Below are positions 32,226 through 39,767 of a DNA stretch of 41,334 nt, piece by piece. Below the pieces are notes generated by a model, which worked only from the letters and a program-made list of their open reading frames with translations, was not told where the DNA came from and did no database searches. This DNA comes from Candidatus Omnitrophota bacterium (GTDB lineage Bacteria; Omnitrophota; Gorgyraeia; Aquiviventales; JACQRC01). Numbering within the stretch: the stretch's first letter is position 1; each line of letters begins with the position of its first letter. The stretch spans positions 1-41,334 of the forward strand of contig JACQRC010000085.1 in NCBI GenBank assembly GCA_016206665.1, in the 5' to 3' direction. Made by a program: the position numbers and the translations under genes.

Positions 32226-33925
32226 ACTCCCTCAAGAAAACCAAACTCTGGAAGTCGATGTTCCGGCACGACTTTCAGGACACCCCGCGCACCCGCCTCC
32301 AGCGCGTCTTCGGCAACGTCTTTTTGCATCTGCACCCTGTCAAAATTCCCGTCGATGCCCTGAAGTTCACCTACACGTGGGGGTTGGGCGGCATCTCCTT
32401 CGTCCTCTTCTTCGTCCTGATCGTCACGGGAGTGCTGTTGATGTTCTACTACCGCCCGACGACGGGGTTGGCCTTTCGCGACATGAAAGATCTGGAATAC
32501 GCCGTGACCCTCGGGACGTTCCTGCGGAATATGCACCGGTGGGGCGCGCACGCCATGGTGATGACGGCGATCCTGCATATGGTCCGCGTCTTCCTCACGG
32601 GCGCCTACAAACCGCCGCGCGAGTTTAACTGGGTCATCGGCGTCATCCTGCTCACCCTGACCTTTCTGATGAGCTATACCGGCTACCTGCTGCCGTGGGA
32701 CCAGCTGGCATTGTGGGCGGTCACCGTGGGCGCGAACATGGCGGCGAATACCCCGGTCCTGGGCAACGAAGGCCCCTTTTCGATCGTCACCCCGCTCAAC
32801 GACGTGAAATTCGTGATGTTGGGCGGGACCTCGGTGGGGGAGGCGGCGCTGCTGCGCTTCTACGTCATGCACTGCATCGCGATTCCCTTCATCGCCGCGC
32901 TCTTCATGGCGGTCCATTTCTGGCGCGTGCGCAAGGATGTCTTTTCCAGGCAGACCGGGGAGAAGGTCGATGTCTGGCCGCACCTGGTCTCGCGGGAGCT
33001 GCTGGCCACGATCTTGACCCTGCTCGTGCTGTCCATCTGGTCCTTGGCTATGAATGCGCCGTTGGAGGAGATGGCGAATCCGACCGTCACCCCGAACCCC
33101 TCGAAGGCGCCGTGGTACTTTGTCGGGTTGCAGGAACTGTTAGTCTACTTCGATCCCTGGATCGCCGGGGTGCTGATGCCGACGATCATCGTGATCGGCT
33201 TGATGGCGATTCCCTACGTGGATGTGAACCCGAAGGGGGTGGGCCGGTATGCGTTCACGGAGCGCAAGTTCGCCTGGTCGATCTTCCTCTTTGGGACGGC
33301 GCTGTGGTTCGCGCTGATTTTCATCGGCACCTACTGCCGCGGCCCCAACTGGGAGTGGTACAATCCGGGCCAGACGTGGTCGATCCGCCGCATCAGCAAG
33401 TTGACCCTCATGAACATCCCGAATTTCTGGGGGCTGATTCTGCTCGGGGCCTACTTCCTACAGGGGATGGTCATCTCGCCCCAGTGGAAGCAGCGGTGCG
33501 CCGTGCGGCTGGGCGAGGGGCCGACACGGCTGGCGTGTCAGGGCCTCGATTTTGGCCTGGGCGCCCTCATGGGTGCGGCACTGATGATTCCCCTCATCTG
33601 GACACCTGAGTTCTTCCGCACGCTGGGACAGTCCCGCAACGCACCGCTGATGCAATCGCTCTTCGCCCTGCGAAGCCACTTAGGCGCAGCAGGGGAGCTC
33701 GCCATGGTCGGCATCGTAACCGTCACGGCGCTCTGCTTCGGTCTGGGCGCGGTCGGATTTGGCCGGTTCAAGGACCGGCTGTGGGGACGGCTCGGCCTGG
33801 TGAAATACGCGGTCGTCATCGGGCTGCTGCTGCTGATGGCCTCCGTGCCGGCCAAGATTCTGCTGCGGCTGCTCTTCGGCGTGAAATATATCGTCTCCTT
33901 CCCCACGGTCAGTTTCAATATCTGA
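32222..33925 (+). CDS. cytochrome b (b6 plus subunit IV fused), with extra C-terminal helices
   Basis: A 567-residue integral membrane protein. Heme ligands His105/His119 (NMHRWGAH...ILHMVRV) and His217/His232 (MHCIAIP...VHFWRVR). The second pair is 15 apart, the b6-type spacing (bc1 has 14). The quinol-site motif PEWY appears as APWYF in [16 protein letters not shown], so the usual Glu is absent. After the subunit-IV part there are about three further membrane helices (33.5-33.9 kb). It is the quinol-oxidising core with the upstream Rieske protein and the c-type cytochromes downstream. Confidence 0.93.
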   Translation: MNSLKKTKLWKSMFRHDFQDTPRTRLQRVFGNVFLHLHPVKIPVDALKFTYTWGLGGISFVLFFVLIVTGVLLMFYYRPTTGLAFRDMKDLEYAVTLGTFLRNMHRWGAHAMVMTAILHMVRVFLTGAYKPPREFNWVIGVILLTLTFLMSYTGYLLPWDQLALWAVTVGANMAANTPVLGNEGPFSIVTPLNDVKFVMLGGTSVGEAALLRFYVMHCIAIPFIAALFMAVHFWRVRKDVFSRQTGEKVDVWPHLVSRELLATILTLLVLSIWSLAMNAPLEEMANPTVTPNPSKAPWYFVGLQELLVYFDPWIAGVLMPTIIVIGLMAIPYVDVNPKGVGRYAFTERKFAWSIFLFGTALWFALIFIGTYCRGPNWEWYNPGQTWSIRRISKLTLMNIPNFWGLILLGAYFLQGMVISPQWKQRCAVRLGEGPTRLACQGLDFGLGALMGAALMIPLIWTPEFFRTLGQSRNAPLMQSLFALRSHLGAAGELAMVGIVTVTALCFGLGAVGFGRFKDRLWGRLGLVKYAVVIGLLLLMASVPAKILLRLLFGVKYIVSFPTVSFNI

Positions 33926-33926
33926 C

Positions 33927-34005
33927 ATGACCCCTTCGACTCGCTCCTCACTCCGTTCGTCGCTCGCTCAGGGTCATGGTGAGCAAGCGCCGCCTTTGGC
34001 GGCGC
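33927..34005 (+). repeat. TTCGACTCGCT palindromic element and GC hairpin before the pentaheme gene
   Basis: ATGACCC (33927-33933) and GGGTCAT (33971-33977) frame a sequence related to the element at 17569-17602 (shared CTTCGACTCGCT and CGCTCGCTCAGGGTCA). Then GCGCCGCC, TTT, GGCGGCGC (33987-34005) forms an 8-bp hairpin 10 bases before the next ATG. No clear ribosome site is visible there, so the hairpin may limit translation of the pentaheme gene. Confidence 0.8.
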
Positions 34006-34015
34006 GCGTCGAACC

Positions 34016-35200
34016 ATGAAGCGACAGATCTTCGTCCTGCTCTCGCTGGCGACCCTGGTCGTCTTTCTCATGGCGTGGGCCGCCGACAGCCGTAAGGAAT
34101 GGGTGGGCATTCAGGAGCGGTTCAATGCCCGCGCCGCCAAGCCGGAACCGATCGGCATCCGGCAGATCATGGTCGCGCCGCTCAACAGGATCGACCGGTG
34201 CACGACGTGCCATCTCGCCATCGACCGGCCCAAGGCGGCGCAGGCCGAGCAGCCGTTCACCGCGCACCCCGGCGACTACCTCAAGTCTCACCCGGTGGAG
34301 AAGTTTGCCTGCACCGTGTGCCATGCGGGCCAGGGGCTGGCGACAACGGTGCAGGCTGGGCACGGCGAGGTCCGGCACTGGGAACAGCCGCTGCTGCGGG
34401 GGGCGTTGGTGCAATCCTCCTGCGCCAAGTGCCACGGCGACTTGGAGACGATCAAGGCCTACGCGCCCATGCTGGTGCGCGGCAGGCAGCTCTTCAAAGA
34501 GGAGGGTTGCATCGGCTGCCACGCCCTGCACGGCTTCGGCCAGACGGTCTCGGTCGACCTGTCCGAGGCGGGATCCAAGAACCTCCACCAGCTGGACATG
34601 ACCTTTGTGAAAGGGCCGCACACGCTGAGCCAATGGCTTTATGAGCACTTCAAGGATCCTCAGCGCATCACCCCAGGTTTCACCAGGCAGGAGCTGCCGC
34701 AGGGAGAGATGGAGATCGCGCCGACGGCGATGCCCAACTACCGGCTGACGGATGAGGAGGCGCAGGCGCTCACCATCTACATGATGAGCCTGACGGATGA
34801 GCAGGTGCCTGGCAAGTATGTCAAGTCCCTGGCGGCTCCCGAACCGCCGATCACGACCGAGAACGCCGTCGCCTACGGCCGCGCGGTCTTCGATAAGTAC
34901 GGCTGTGTCGGCTGCCATGGCCAGAACGGCCAAGGCGGGCGCAACAACTGGAACGCGGTGGACGGTCAGCAAGTGCCTGCCCTGACCTATGTGAAGGCCG
35001 GATACACGAAGGAGGCGCTGAAGGCCTTCATTGCGCGCGGCAGCCAGCCCCTGGCCAAGCTCGATCCGCACGGCCCCAGCCCCTCGCTGTACATGCCGCG
35101 GTGGCAGGAGAAGATCTCCGACGAGGAGCTGAACGCCCTCGTCGAATATCTCTACCGCCTGGCCCCGGATGAGACGGCCAGTGCCGCCCCCACGCCGTAA
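34016..35200 (+). CDS. membrane-anchored pentaheme c-type cytochrome
   Basis: A 394-residue protein with an N-terminal signal or anchor helix (about 5-22) and five CxxCH heme sites: CTTCH 62-66, CTVCH 99-103, CAKCH 136-140, CIGCH 165-169, CVGCH 297-301. The last two are in class-I-like domains (RGRQLFKEEGCIGCH; YGRAVFDKYGCVGCHG). It acts on the periplasmic side, probably taking electrons from the Rieske/cytochrome b complex in place of cytochrome c1 or f. The gene overlaps the next cytochrome gene by 32 bases. Confidence 0.93.
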   Translation: MKRQIFVLLSLATLVVFLMAWAADSRKEWVGIQERFNARAAKPEPIGIRQIMVAPLNRIDRCTTCHLAIDRPKAAQAEQPFTAHPGDYLKSHPVEKFACTVCHAGQGLATTVQAGHGEVRHWEQPLLRGALVQSSCAKCHGDLETIKAYAPMLVRGRQLFKEEGCIGCHALHGFGQTVSVDLSEAGSKNLHQLDMTFVKGPHTLSQWLYEHFKDPQRITPGFTRQELPQGEMEIAPTAMPNYRLTDEEAQALTIYMMSLTDEQVPGKYVKSLAAPEPPITTENAVAYGRAVFDKYGCVGCHGQNGQGGRNNWNAVDGQQVPALTYVKAGYTKEALKAFIARGSQPLAKLDPHGPSPSLYMPRWQEKISDEELNALVEYLYRLAPDETASAAPTP

Positions 35201-35723
35201 CGTTCGGCGGGCTTCCTCGCCGCTGCTTGGCGCCGCGCTGGTGTGTATCGCGGCGGCCGGCCTCCTCGAAGCCGGCGCGTCCAGCCCACCCACCACGTCC
35301 CTCACCGAAGAAGAGCAGGTGCGTCAGCTCGCCAAAGCCCCGTTCGCCAACGACCTGGGGCCGGAGGCCATCAACGTCTCCGGCTATCCATCGGAGATGC
35401 AGGCCAAATACGAGGTGTTCAAGCAGCGGTGCAGCAAGTGTCATACCCTGGCCCGGCCCATCAACGCGCAGTTCGCGAGCGCCAAGGTGTGGGAACGGTA
35501 CGTGAAACGGATGATGCTCCGGCCCGGCAGCGGCATTTCGGGCTCCGATGGCAAGGCCATCTGGGAGTTTCTCTCCTACGATGGCCAGGCGCGCAAGACG
35601 GCACGGCGCGCCGAGTTCGAGGCCTTACGGCGCCGGCTGTTGCACGAGTTCAAGGCCAGATATCCCCAGCGCTACCAGGAGCTCTACGCGGGGCATGAGG
35701 ATGAGGTCGTGAAGGTCAAATGA
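35169..35723 (+). CDS. monoheme c-type cytochrome, exported
   Basis: A 184-residue protein with a basic N-terminus and hydrophobic helix (about 18-34), then one heme site CSKCH at 88-92 (FKQRCSKCHTLARP). A Met ligand may be one of the MM pair in YVKRMMLRPGSGIS. ATG 35169 or GTG 35181 could start it. The C-terminal half is highly charged and helical. It may be a further subunit or the soluble acceptor of the bc-type complex. It ends the rex operon. Confidence 0.85.
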   Translation: MRRPVPPPRRNVRRASSPLLGAALVCIAAAGLLEAGASSPPTTSLTEEEQVRQLAKAPFANDLGPEAINVSGYPSEMQAKYEVFKQRCSKCHTLARPINAQFASAKVWERYVKRMMLRPGSGISGSDGKAIWEFLSYDGQARKTARRAEFEALRRRLLHEFKARYPQRYQELYAGHEDEVVKVK

Positions 35724-35732
35724 GCGGATTTT

Positions 35733-35741
35733 TGCTATAAT
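35733..35741 (+). promoter_or_regulatory. extended -10 promoter for mnmA
   Basis: TGCTATAAT: TG at 35733-35734, then a perfect TATAAT at 35736-35741. No good -35 is seen. The transcript would start at about 35748, within one or two bases of the ATGATG start codons, so the mnmA message may be leaderless. Confidence 0.6.
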
Positions 35742-35746
35742 CAAGC

Positions 35747-36877
35747 ATGATGAGACCGCGTGTCGTCGTCGCCATGAGCGGGGGGGTGGATAGCGCCGTC
35801 GCCGCAGCGCTCCTGCAGGATGAGGGCTATGAGGTCATCGGCATCTCGATGCAGCTCTGGCCCAAGGAGCTCTGCGGGGAGATTCGCGAGAAGAGCTGCT
35901 GCTCCCTGCGGGATATCGGTGATGCGCGCGCCGTGGCGGACCGGCTCGACATTCCCTTTTACGTCTTGAACCTGGAACAGATGTTTCAGGCGCAGGTGAT
36001 CGATTACTTTGTCGACAGCTACCAAGAGGGTCTCACGCCCAATCCCTGCATCGCCTGCAACAACACGATCAAGTATGGCGAGCTGCTGTTGAAGGCCGAG
36101 GAATTGGGGGCCGAGTCCGTGGCGACGGGCCACTACGCCACCGTCGGCCATGACGCGGCGCGCGGGCGCTACGAGCTGCGCGAGAGCGTGGATGCGGCGA
36201 AGGATCAGTCCTATGTGCTCTTCGGCCTGACGCAGCGGCAGCTGTCCCGCGCCCGGATGCCGGTCGGAGCATATACGAAGCCCCAGGTCCGCGCCATGGC
36301 GCGCGAGCGCAACCTGCCGGTCGCCGAGAAGCCGGACAGCCAGGAAATCTGCTTCATCCGTGACGGCAACAAGGACCGGTTTCTCTCAGAGCGCCTGGGC
36401 TCGGAGGCCGCCCCAGGGCCGATCGTCGACACCAGCGGCAAGCAGCTCGGCGCTCATCAGGGGCTCACCGGCTTGACCATCGGCCAGCGCGAGGGGTTGG
36501 GCATCGCGGCGAGAGAGCGGCTCTATGTCCTGAGGATGGACCGTGAGGAGAATCGGCTGGTCGTCGGCACGCGGGCTGAGATGGGGCAGCGGGGGCTTCG
36601 CGCGCGCCGCGCCAACTGGATCGACGGCGAGCCGCCAGCGAAGGGGCGGGAGGTCGAGGCCAAAATTCGGTCGCACCACGTGAAAGCCCGGGCCGTGATC
36701 ACGGAGGCCGACGCAGCCACCTTTGCGCTGGAGTTTGCGGAGCCGCAGTTCGCCGTCACACCCGGCCAGGCGGCTGTGCTGTATGAGGGGACTCGAGTGC
36801 TTGGGGGAGGGTGGATTACTGCGAATCATGAGCAATCAGCAGTCAGCAATCAGCAATCAGCTTCACGAAAAGATTGA
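35747..36877 (+). CDS. mnmA: tRNA-specific 2-thiouridylase
   Basis: A 376-residue PP-loop enzyme that puts sulfur on U34 of Lys, Glu and Gln tRNAs. PP-loop AMSGGVDSAVAA at the start, catalytic Cys in NPCIACNNTIKYG and in SQEICFIRDGN, plus KDQSYVLFGL and LTIGQREGLGI. The native end is near LGGGWI; the last residues NHEQSAVSNQQSASRKD are translated from the AGCAATC heptamer repeat, which also encodes the start of larE in another frame (50-base overlap). Confidence 0.95.
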   Translation: MMRPRVVVAMSGGVDSAVAAALLQDEGYEVIGISMQLWPKELCGEIREKSCCSLRDIGDARAVADRLDIPFYVLNLEQMFQAQVIDYFVDSYQEGLTPNPCIACNNTIKYGELLLKAEELGAESVATGHYATVGHDAARGRYELRESVDAAKDQSYVLFGLTQRQLSRARMPVGAYTKPQVRAMARERNLPVAEKPDSQEICFIRDGNKDRFLSERLGSEAAPGPIVDTSGKQLGAHQGLTGLTIGQREGLGIAARERLYVLRMDREENRLVVGTRAEMGQRGLRARRANWIDGEPPAKGREVEAKIRSHHVKARAVITEADAATFALEFAEPQFAVTPGQAAVLYEGTRVLGGGWITANHEQSAVSNQQSASRKD

Positions 36878-37661
36878 ACGACTACAAGAGCAGCTGCGTG
36901 GCTATGGACGAGTCGTTGTGGCGTTTTCGGGCGGCGTAGACAGCAGCTTCCTGCTTGCGATCTGCGTCGAAACGCTGGGCGCCGACGCCGTCGTCGCGGC
37001 GACGGCCGATTCACCGTCGCTGCCGCGCAGGGAGTTAGCCGACGCAAAGGCGTTCGCCACAGGTCTGGGCGTGCGGCACGTGATTCTGGCGACGCAGGAG
37101 CTGTCGAACGACGCCTATCGTCGGAACGCGCCCAACCGCTGCTACTTCTGCAAGGCGACCTTGTACGGTGAACTCGTGCAGTTGGCGCGGGCGGAAGACC
37201 GCGTGATGGTCTACGGCGCGATTCTTGATGACTTAGGCGACCACCGGCCGGGCGCGCTCGCGGCGCAAGAATTTGAGGTCCGCAGCCCCTTGCAAGAGGT
37301 TGGTCTGAGCAAACAGGAGATTCGCGAGGCCTCACGGCAGATGGGCCTGCCGATGTGGGACAAGCCGCAGGCCGCGTGCCTGTCCTCGCGTATTCCGCAC
37401 GGCCAGGAAGTAACCACGGAGAAGTTAGCGCAGATCGAACGGGCCGAGGAAGCGGTCAAGGCCCTCGGGTTCCGCCAGGTGCGCGTCCGCCATTTCGGTA
37501 CGACAGCACGTGTGGAAGTAGGTGCCGACGAAGTCGAGCGGTGTCTGGAACCATCCATGCGTGTGGCCGTCATTGACGCCATCGAGCATGCCGGCTTTGT
37601 CACCGTAGAGATCGATTCGGAGGGCTACCGCTCCGGAAAACTGAACATGGTGCCAGGATGA
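36828..37661 (+). CDS. larE: ATP-dependent sacrificial/catalytic sulfur transferase LarE
   Basis: A 277-residue PP-loop protein (VVAFSGGVDSSFLLA) that makes the thiocarboxylates of the nickel-pincer cofactor of lactate racemase-type enzymes. It has CYFC (Cys105, Cys108) and Cys184 in AACLSSRIPHG. The three-cysteine set matches LarE types reported to bind a 4Fe-4S cluster and act catalytically, rather than the single-Cys sacrificial type. ATG 36828 is the likely start, but residues 2-11 (SNQQSAISNQ) come from the heptamer repeat. larB and larC are not in the window. Confidence 0.9.
   Translation: MSNQQSAISNQLHEKIERLQEQLRGYGRVVVAFSGGVDSSFLLAICVETLGADAVVAATADSPSLPRRELADAKAFATGLGVRHVILATQELSNDAYRRNAPNRCYFCKATLYGELVQLARAEDRVMVYGAILDDLGDHRPGALAAQEFEVRSPLQEVGLSKQEIREASRQMGLPMWDKPQAACLSSRIPHGQEVTTEKLAQIERAEEAVKALGFRQVRVRHFGTTARVEVGADEVERCLEPSMRVAVIDAIEHAGFVTVEIDSEGYRSGKLNMVPG
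36831..36861 (+). repeat. AGCAATC heptamer repeat shared by mnmA end and larE start
   Basis: Units AGCAATC (36831), AGCAGTC (36838), AGCAATC (36845), AGCAATC (36852), AGC (36859). It is translated twice: as the mnmA C-terminus and, in another frame, as the larE N-terminus. Confidence 0.92.
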
Positions 37662-37684
37662 CAGACAGGGGTTCTGGCGGTAGG

Positions 37685-37822
37685 GCCTCGCCCCGACGGG
37701 TCCTGCCGCCGCCCACCCCCACCGTGCTCGGCTGGGGGTGTTCGAGCCGCTCTCGCCCCCCATCCCCCCGACCCTGCGCGCGGTGGGGGTCCCCCGGGCG
37801 GCGTCACCCGTCGGGGCGAGGC
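37685..37822. repeat. GC-rich palindromic element after larE
   Basis: GCCTCGCCCCGACGGGT (37685-37701) is exactly inverted at 37806-37822, with a C/G-rich interior (CCACCCCCACCG, GGGGGTGTTCG). It is 138 bp, has no gene, and marks the switch from the GC-rich core to the lower-GC accessory tail. It might stop transcription from larE, but no T-run is seen. Confidence 0.8.
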
Positions 37823-37857
37823 ACACCTCTTCGCCAGCCCTGTTGAAGCGAGCACAG

Positions 37858-37911
37858 TTTGACCCGGCACTGCGGTACATGGTACCGGTATACCGGTAGG
37901 TACCGGTACAT
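37858..37911 (+). repeat. boundary repeat GTTTGACCCGGCAC plus GGTACCGG palindromes
   Basis: GTTTGACCCGGCAC begins a 22-base segment (37858-37879) repeated with one mismatch at 38415-38436. It continues into a cluster of overlapping palindromic words (GGTACC, ACCGGT, GGTATACC) up to 37911. The lipoprotein gene starts 29 bases later with its own AGGAGG. The repeat stands before two unrelated accessory genes. Confidence 0.75.
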
Positions 37912-37939
37912 TTTTCACTACACAGGAGGCAATTTCGAC

Positions 37940-38356
37940 ATGCGTGTGGCCTTTATCTTGATGACTTCCGCTGCAATCTTGGCTGGCTGTGCCGGTGCAA
38001 CAACAAACGTGAGGCACGGCAATCCGGCGCTACGCCCTCATGTTTACTCTCAGCCATACGATACGGTATGGGGGGCCGCTGTGAAGGCGGCCACGAGTGT
38101 TAATAGTTGGGCCGTGACTTCAACAGATAAAGCGAGCGGAGTCATTGCCCTCAGCAAGGGTTTCAACCTTTGGACAACGGGAACCAAAATGACAGTGTAC
38201 GTGCAGAAATTGGCCGACGATAAAACCCAGGTCGATATGCAGAGTTCTCTTTCTGGATTTAATGGGGTCCTCACACTTGATTATGGCCAGAACAAGCGCA
38301 ACATCGCCCGATTCTTTGAAGAGTTGGATAGGACATTGGCAACGATTCAGCAATAG
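37940..38356 (+). CDS. small lipoprotein of unknown function
   Basis: A 138-residue protein with a lipoprotein signal: hydrophobic start and lipobox LAGC with Cys at 17 (AAILAGCAG). The mature part (YDTVWGAAVKAATSVNSWAVTSTDKASGVIAL) resembles the general pattern of small outer-membrane-associated lipoproteins that carry a DUF-type alpha/beta domain, but I cannot name the family. AGGAGG at 37924-37929 fixes the start. Codon use is less GC-rich than in the core operons. Confidence 0.75.
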   Translation: MRVAFILMTSAAILAGCAGATTNVRHGNPALRPHVYSQPYDTVWGAAVKAATSVNSWAVTSTDKASGVIALSKGFNLWTTGTKMTVYVQKLADDKTQVDMQSSLSGFNGVLTLDYGQNKRNIARFFEELDRTLATIQQ

Positions 38357-38366
38357 AGCCGTGAAC

Positions 38367-38436
38367 ATGGAACCGGTTCTATTTTTCGCTCGCTGGCCCC
38401 GTTGGAGTGCTAATGTTTGACCCGGCACCGCGGTAC
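38367..38436 (+). repeat. ATGGAACCGGT boundary motif and second GTTTGACCCGGCAC copy
   Basis: ATGGAACCGGTTCTATTTTT at 38367-38386 recurs as ATGGAACCGGTGCTGATTTT at 40220-40239. GTTTGACCCGGCAC with its continuation at 38415-38436 matches 37858-37879. Both motifs fall only between accessory genes. Confidence 0.7.
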
Positions 38437-38462
38437 TTAGTAGCGGTACACTGGAACAGCCT

Positions 38463-38984
38463 ATGTGGATGTGGAACGATTTAGAATTTCTCTCGCGAAC
38501 CGGCAAGGCGATACCACTGATCTCCGCTGCCGCGGCGTTCCTCGCAGTCGTTGGAGTGCAGTTCGCAGGGCTCAAGATTAATGGGAGAGTTGAGTATCTG
38601 AGGAAACAGGCAGATCTCGAAAGAAAGCGTACGCCACCAAAGGTTGACGTTGATTTGGCCTTGTCAGAAAAGGGCAATTTGTTCGTCGTTCTCCAGTCTG
38701 GCAACTCTGTTCCGTTCAAGGCCAACTGGGTTGTGGTTACTAAGGGTGACAAGATAGTGGGCGGATTTATGCTAGATTGGACGGAACATTACCCAACGCC
38801 CGAGAAGCAACAATGGCAATTCAAAGTATCTGTTCAAAGGGATGAATTGGTTGAAAATTATCTGGAGTTACGGTTGAACCATGTGTCAGTTTACTCTTCT
38901 GAGTGGGGCGACCCCAAAGAGTTGAGCGGGCGCATCGTTAAAAAGTACGTCTGGGCAGACGGCGGTTTGAAACACGTTGAATAA
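38463..38984 (+). CDS. unknown protein with one N-terminal membrane helix
   Basis: A 173-residue protein: one membrane helix at about 16-36 (IPLISAAAAFLAVVGVQFAG), a short coiled-coil-like KINGRVEYLRKQADLERKR, then a beta-rich soluble domain (VDVDLALSEKGNLFVVLQSGNSVPFKANWVVVTKGD). The pattern is like single-pass proteins with an immunoglobulin-like domain, but no named family is evident. No strong ribosome site; the repeat 38415-38436 lies directly upstream. Confidence 0.6.
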   Translation: MWMWNDLEFLSRTGKAIPLISAAAAFLAVVGVQFAGLKINGRVEYLRKQADLERKRTPPKVDVDLALSEKGNLFVVLQSGNSVPFKANWVVVTKGDKIVGGFMLDWTEHYPTPEKQQWQFKVSVQRDELVENYLELRLNHVSVYSSEWGDPKELSGRIVKKYVWADGGLKHVE

Positions 38985-39056
38985 AGTTAAGATTTGCATG
39001 GCGGTGCTGGTTACGTGAAGCATCTACATGCCATTGCAGCAATAAGGAGGTGTGCG

Positions 39057-39329
39057 ATGCGCTGGCTCCGGTTACTTATCGGTGTTGCCCTACTCTCCAC
39101 ACTGGGTACGGCTGTACCATCATATGCGGCTGACCCTCAACATCCGGACTGGGCTATACAAAAGAATCCGCAGGAATTCGTTTTATTCGGTAGCAGTAAA
39201 TCTAATAAATTTCACCGCCCAACGTGTCAGTATGTGCAGCGAATCAAAGAAGGGAATCTAGTGGGTTTTCGCTCACGAGAGGAAGCTTTACGAATGGGCT
39301 ATGTACCATGCAAGGTATGTCGGCCATGA
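39057..39329 (+). CDS. small exported protein with Ada-like zinc-binding motif
   Basis: A 90-residue protein: signal peptide to about residue 25 (VPSYAADP), then KFHRPTCQYVQRI...FRSREEALRMGYVPCKVCRP. This His-x3-Cys...CxxC module is the Ada-like or nuclease-associated zinc knuckle found as a stand-alone or C-terminal domain in exported bacterial proteins. AAGGAGG at 39044-39050, six bases before the ATG, fixes the start. Function unknown; a DNA- or metal-binding role outside the cytoplasm is possible. Confidence 0.78.
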   Translation: MRWLRLLIGVALLSTLGTAVPSYAADPQHPDWAIQKNPQEFVLFGSSKSNKFHRPTCQYVQRIKEGNLVGFRSREEALRMGYVPCKVCRP

Positions 39330-39376
39330 AAGGGAGGATGGAAGAAGAGTTGGTTCGAGAACGGTAAGAGGACGCA

Positions 39377-39688
39377 ATGAAGATCCCGTTGTGGTGTCGC
39401 TCAGCACCGTATGTTGTTTGGCTAGCCTTAGCGGTCTTCACTTTAGCCGTTCCCGCCTATTCGGAAGATGGCACATACGATGCGGTCGTGACGACAGATA
39501 GTGGAAGCTACACGGTGCCCGTGGAAGTCGAAGGTGGAGAAGTAACATTCGTTCATTGGCCGAATGGCGGCGATATGCATGTGTATGGAGCAGAGATTGC
39601 AGATAGTGAGGCCCAGGGATGGAACTCAAGGGATGAAAGCGTTTCAATTGAGATCGATGATTATCCAGAAGCGTCTGATGAAGAGTAA
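39377..39688 (+). CDS. small acidic exported protein
   Basis: A 103-residue protein with a signal peptide (to about VPAYSED, residue 30) and an acidic mature part (DAVVTTDSGSYTVPVEVEGGEVTFVHWPNGGDMHVYGAEI) ending in EASDEE. It looks like a small beta domain. No family recognised. It lies 47 bases after the zinc-knuckle gene and 79 bases before the next exported protein gene. Confidence 0.65.
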   Translation: MKIPLWCRSAPYVVWLALAVFTLAVPAYSEDGTYDAVVTTDSGSYTVPVEVEGGEVTFVHWPNGGDMHVYGAEIADSEAQGWNSRDESVSIEIDDYPEASDEE

Positions 39689-39767
39689 TGGTGAAGAACA
39701 AGAAGGCTTTTCATCTCCAGCTCTTCCAAATGCGGTGGACCCTGACATAAACAGCAGGAGGCGCATC

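Noticed and set aside
33974..35305. 443-residue minus-strand open frame opposite the cytochrome genes
   Set aside because: The plus strand encodes five CxxCH heme sites; the minus frame has no recognisable domain.
37658..37846. Short frame in the GC palindrome after larE
   Set aside because: It is low-complexity Pro/Arg/Ser sequence read from an inverted repeat.
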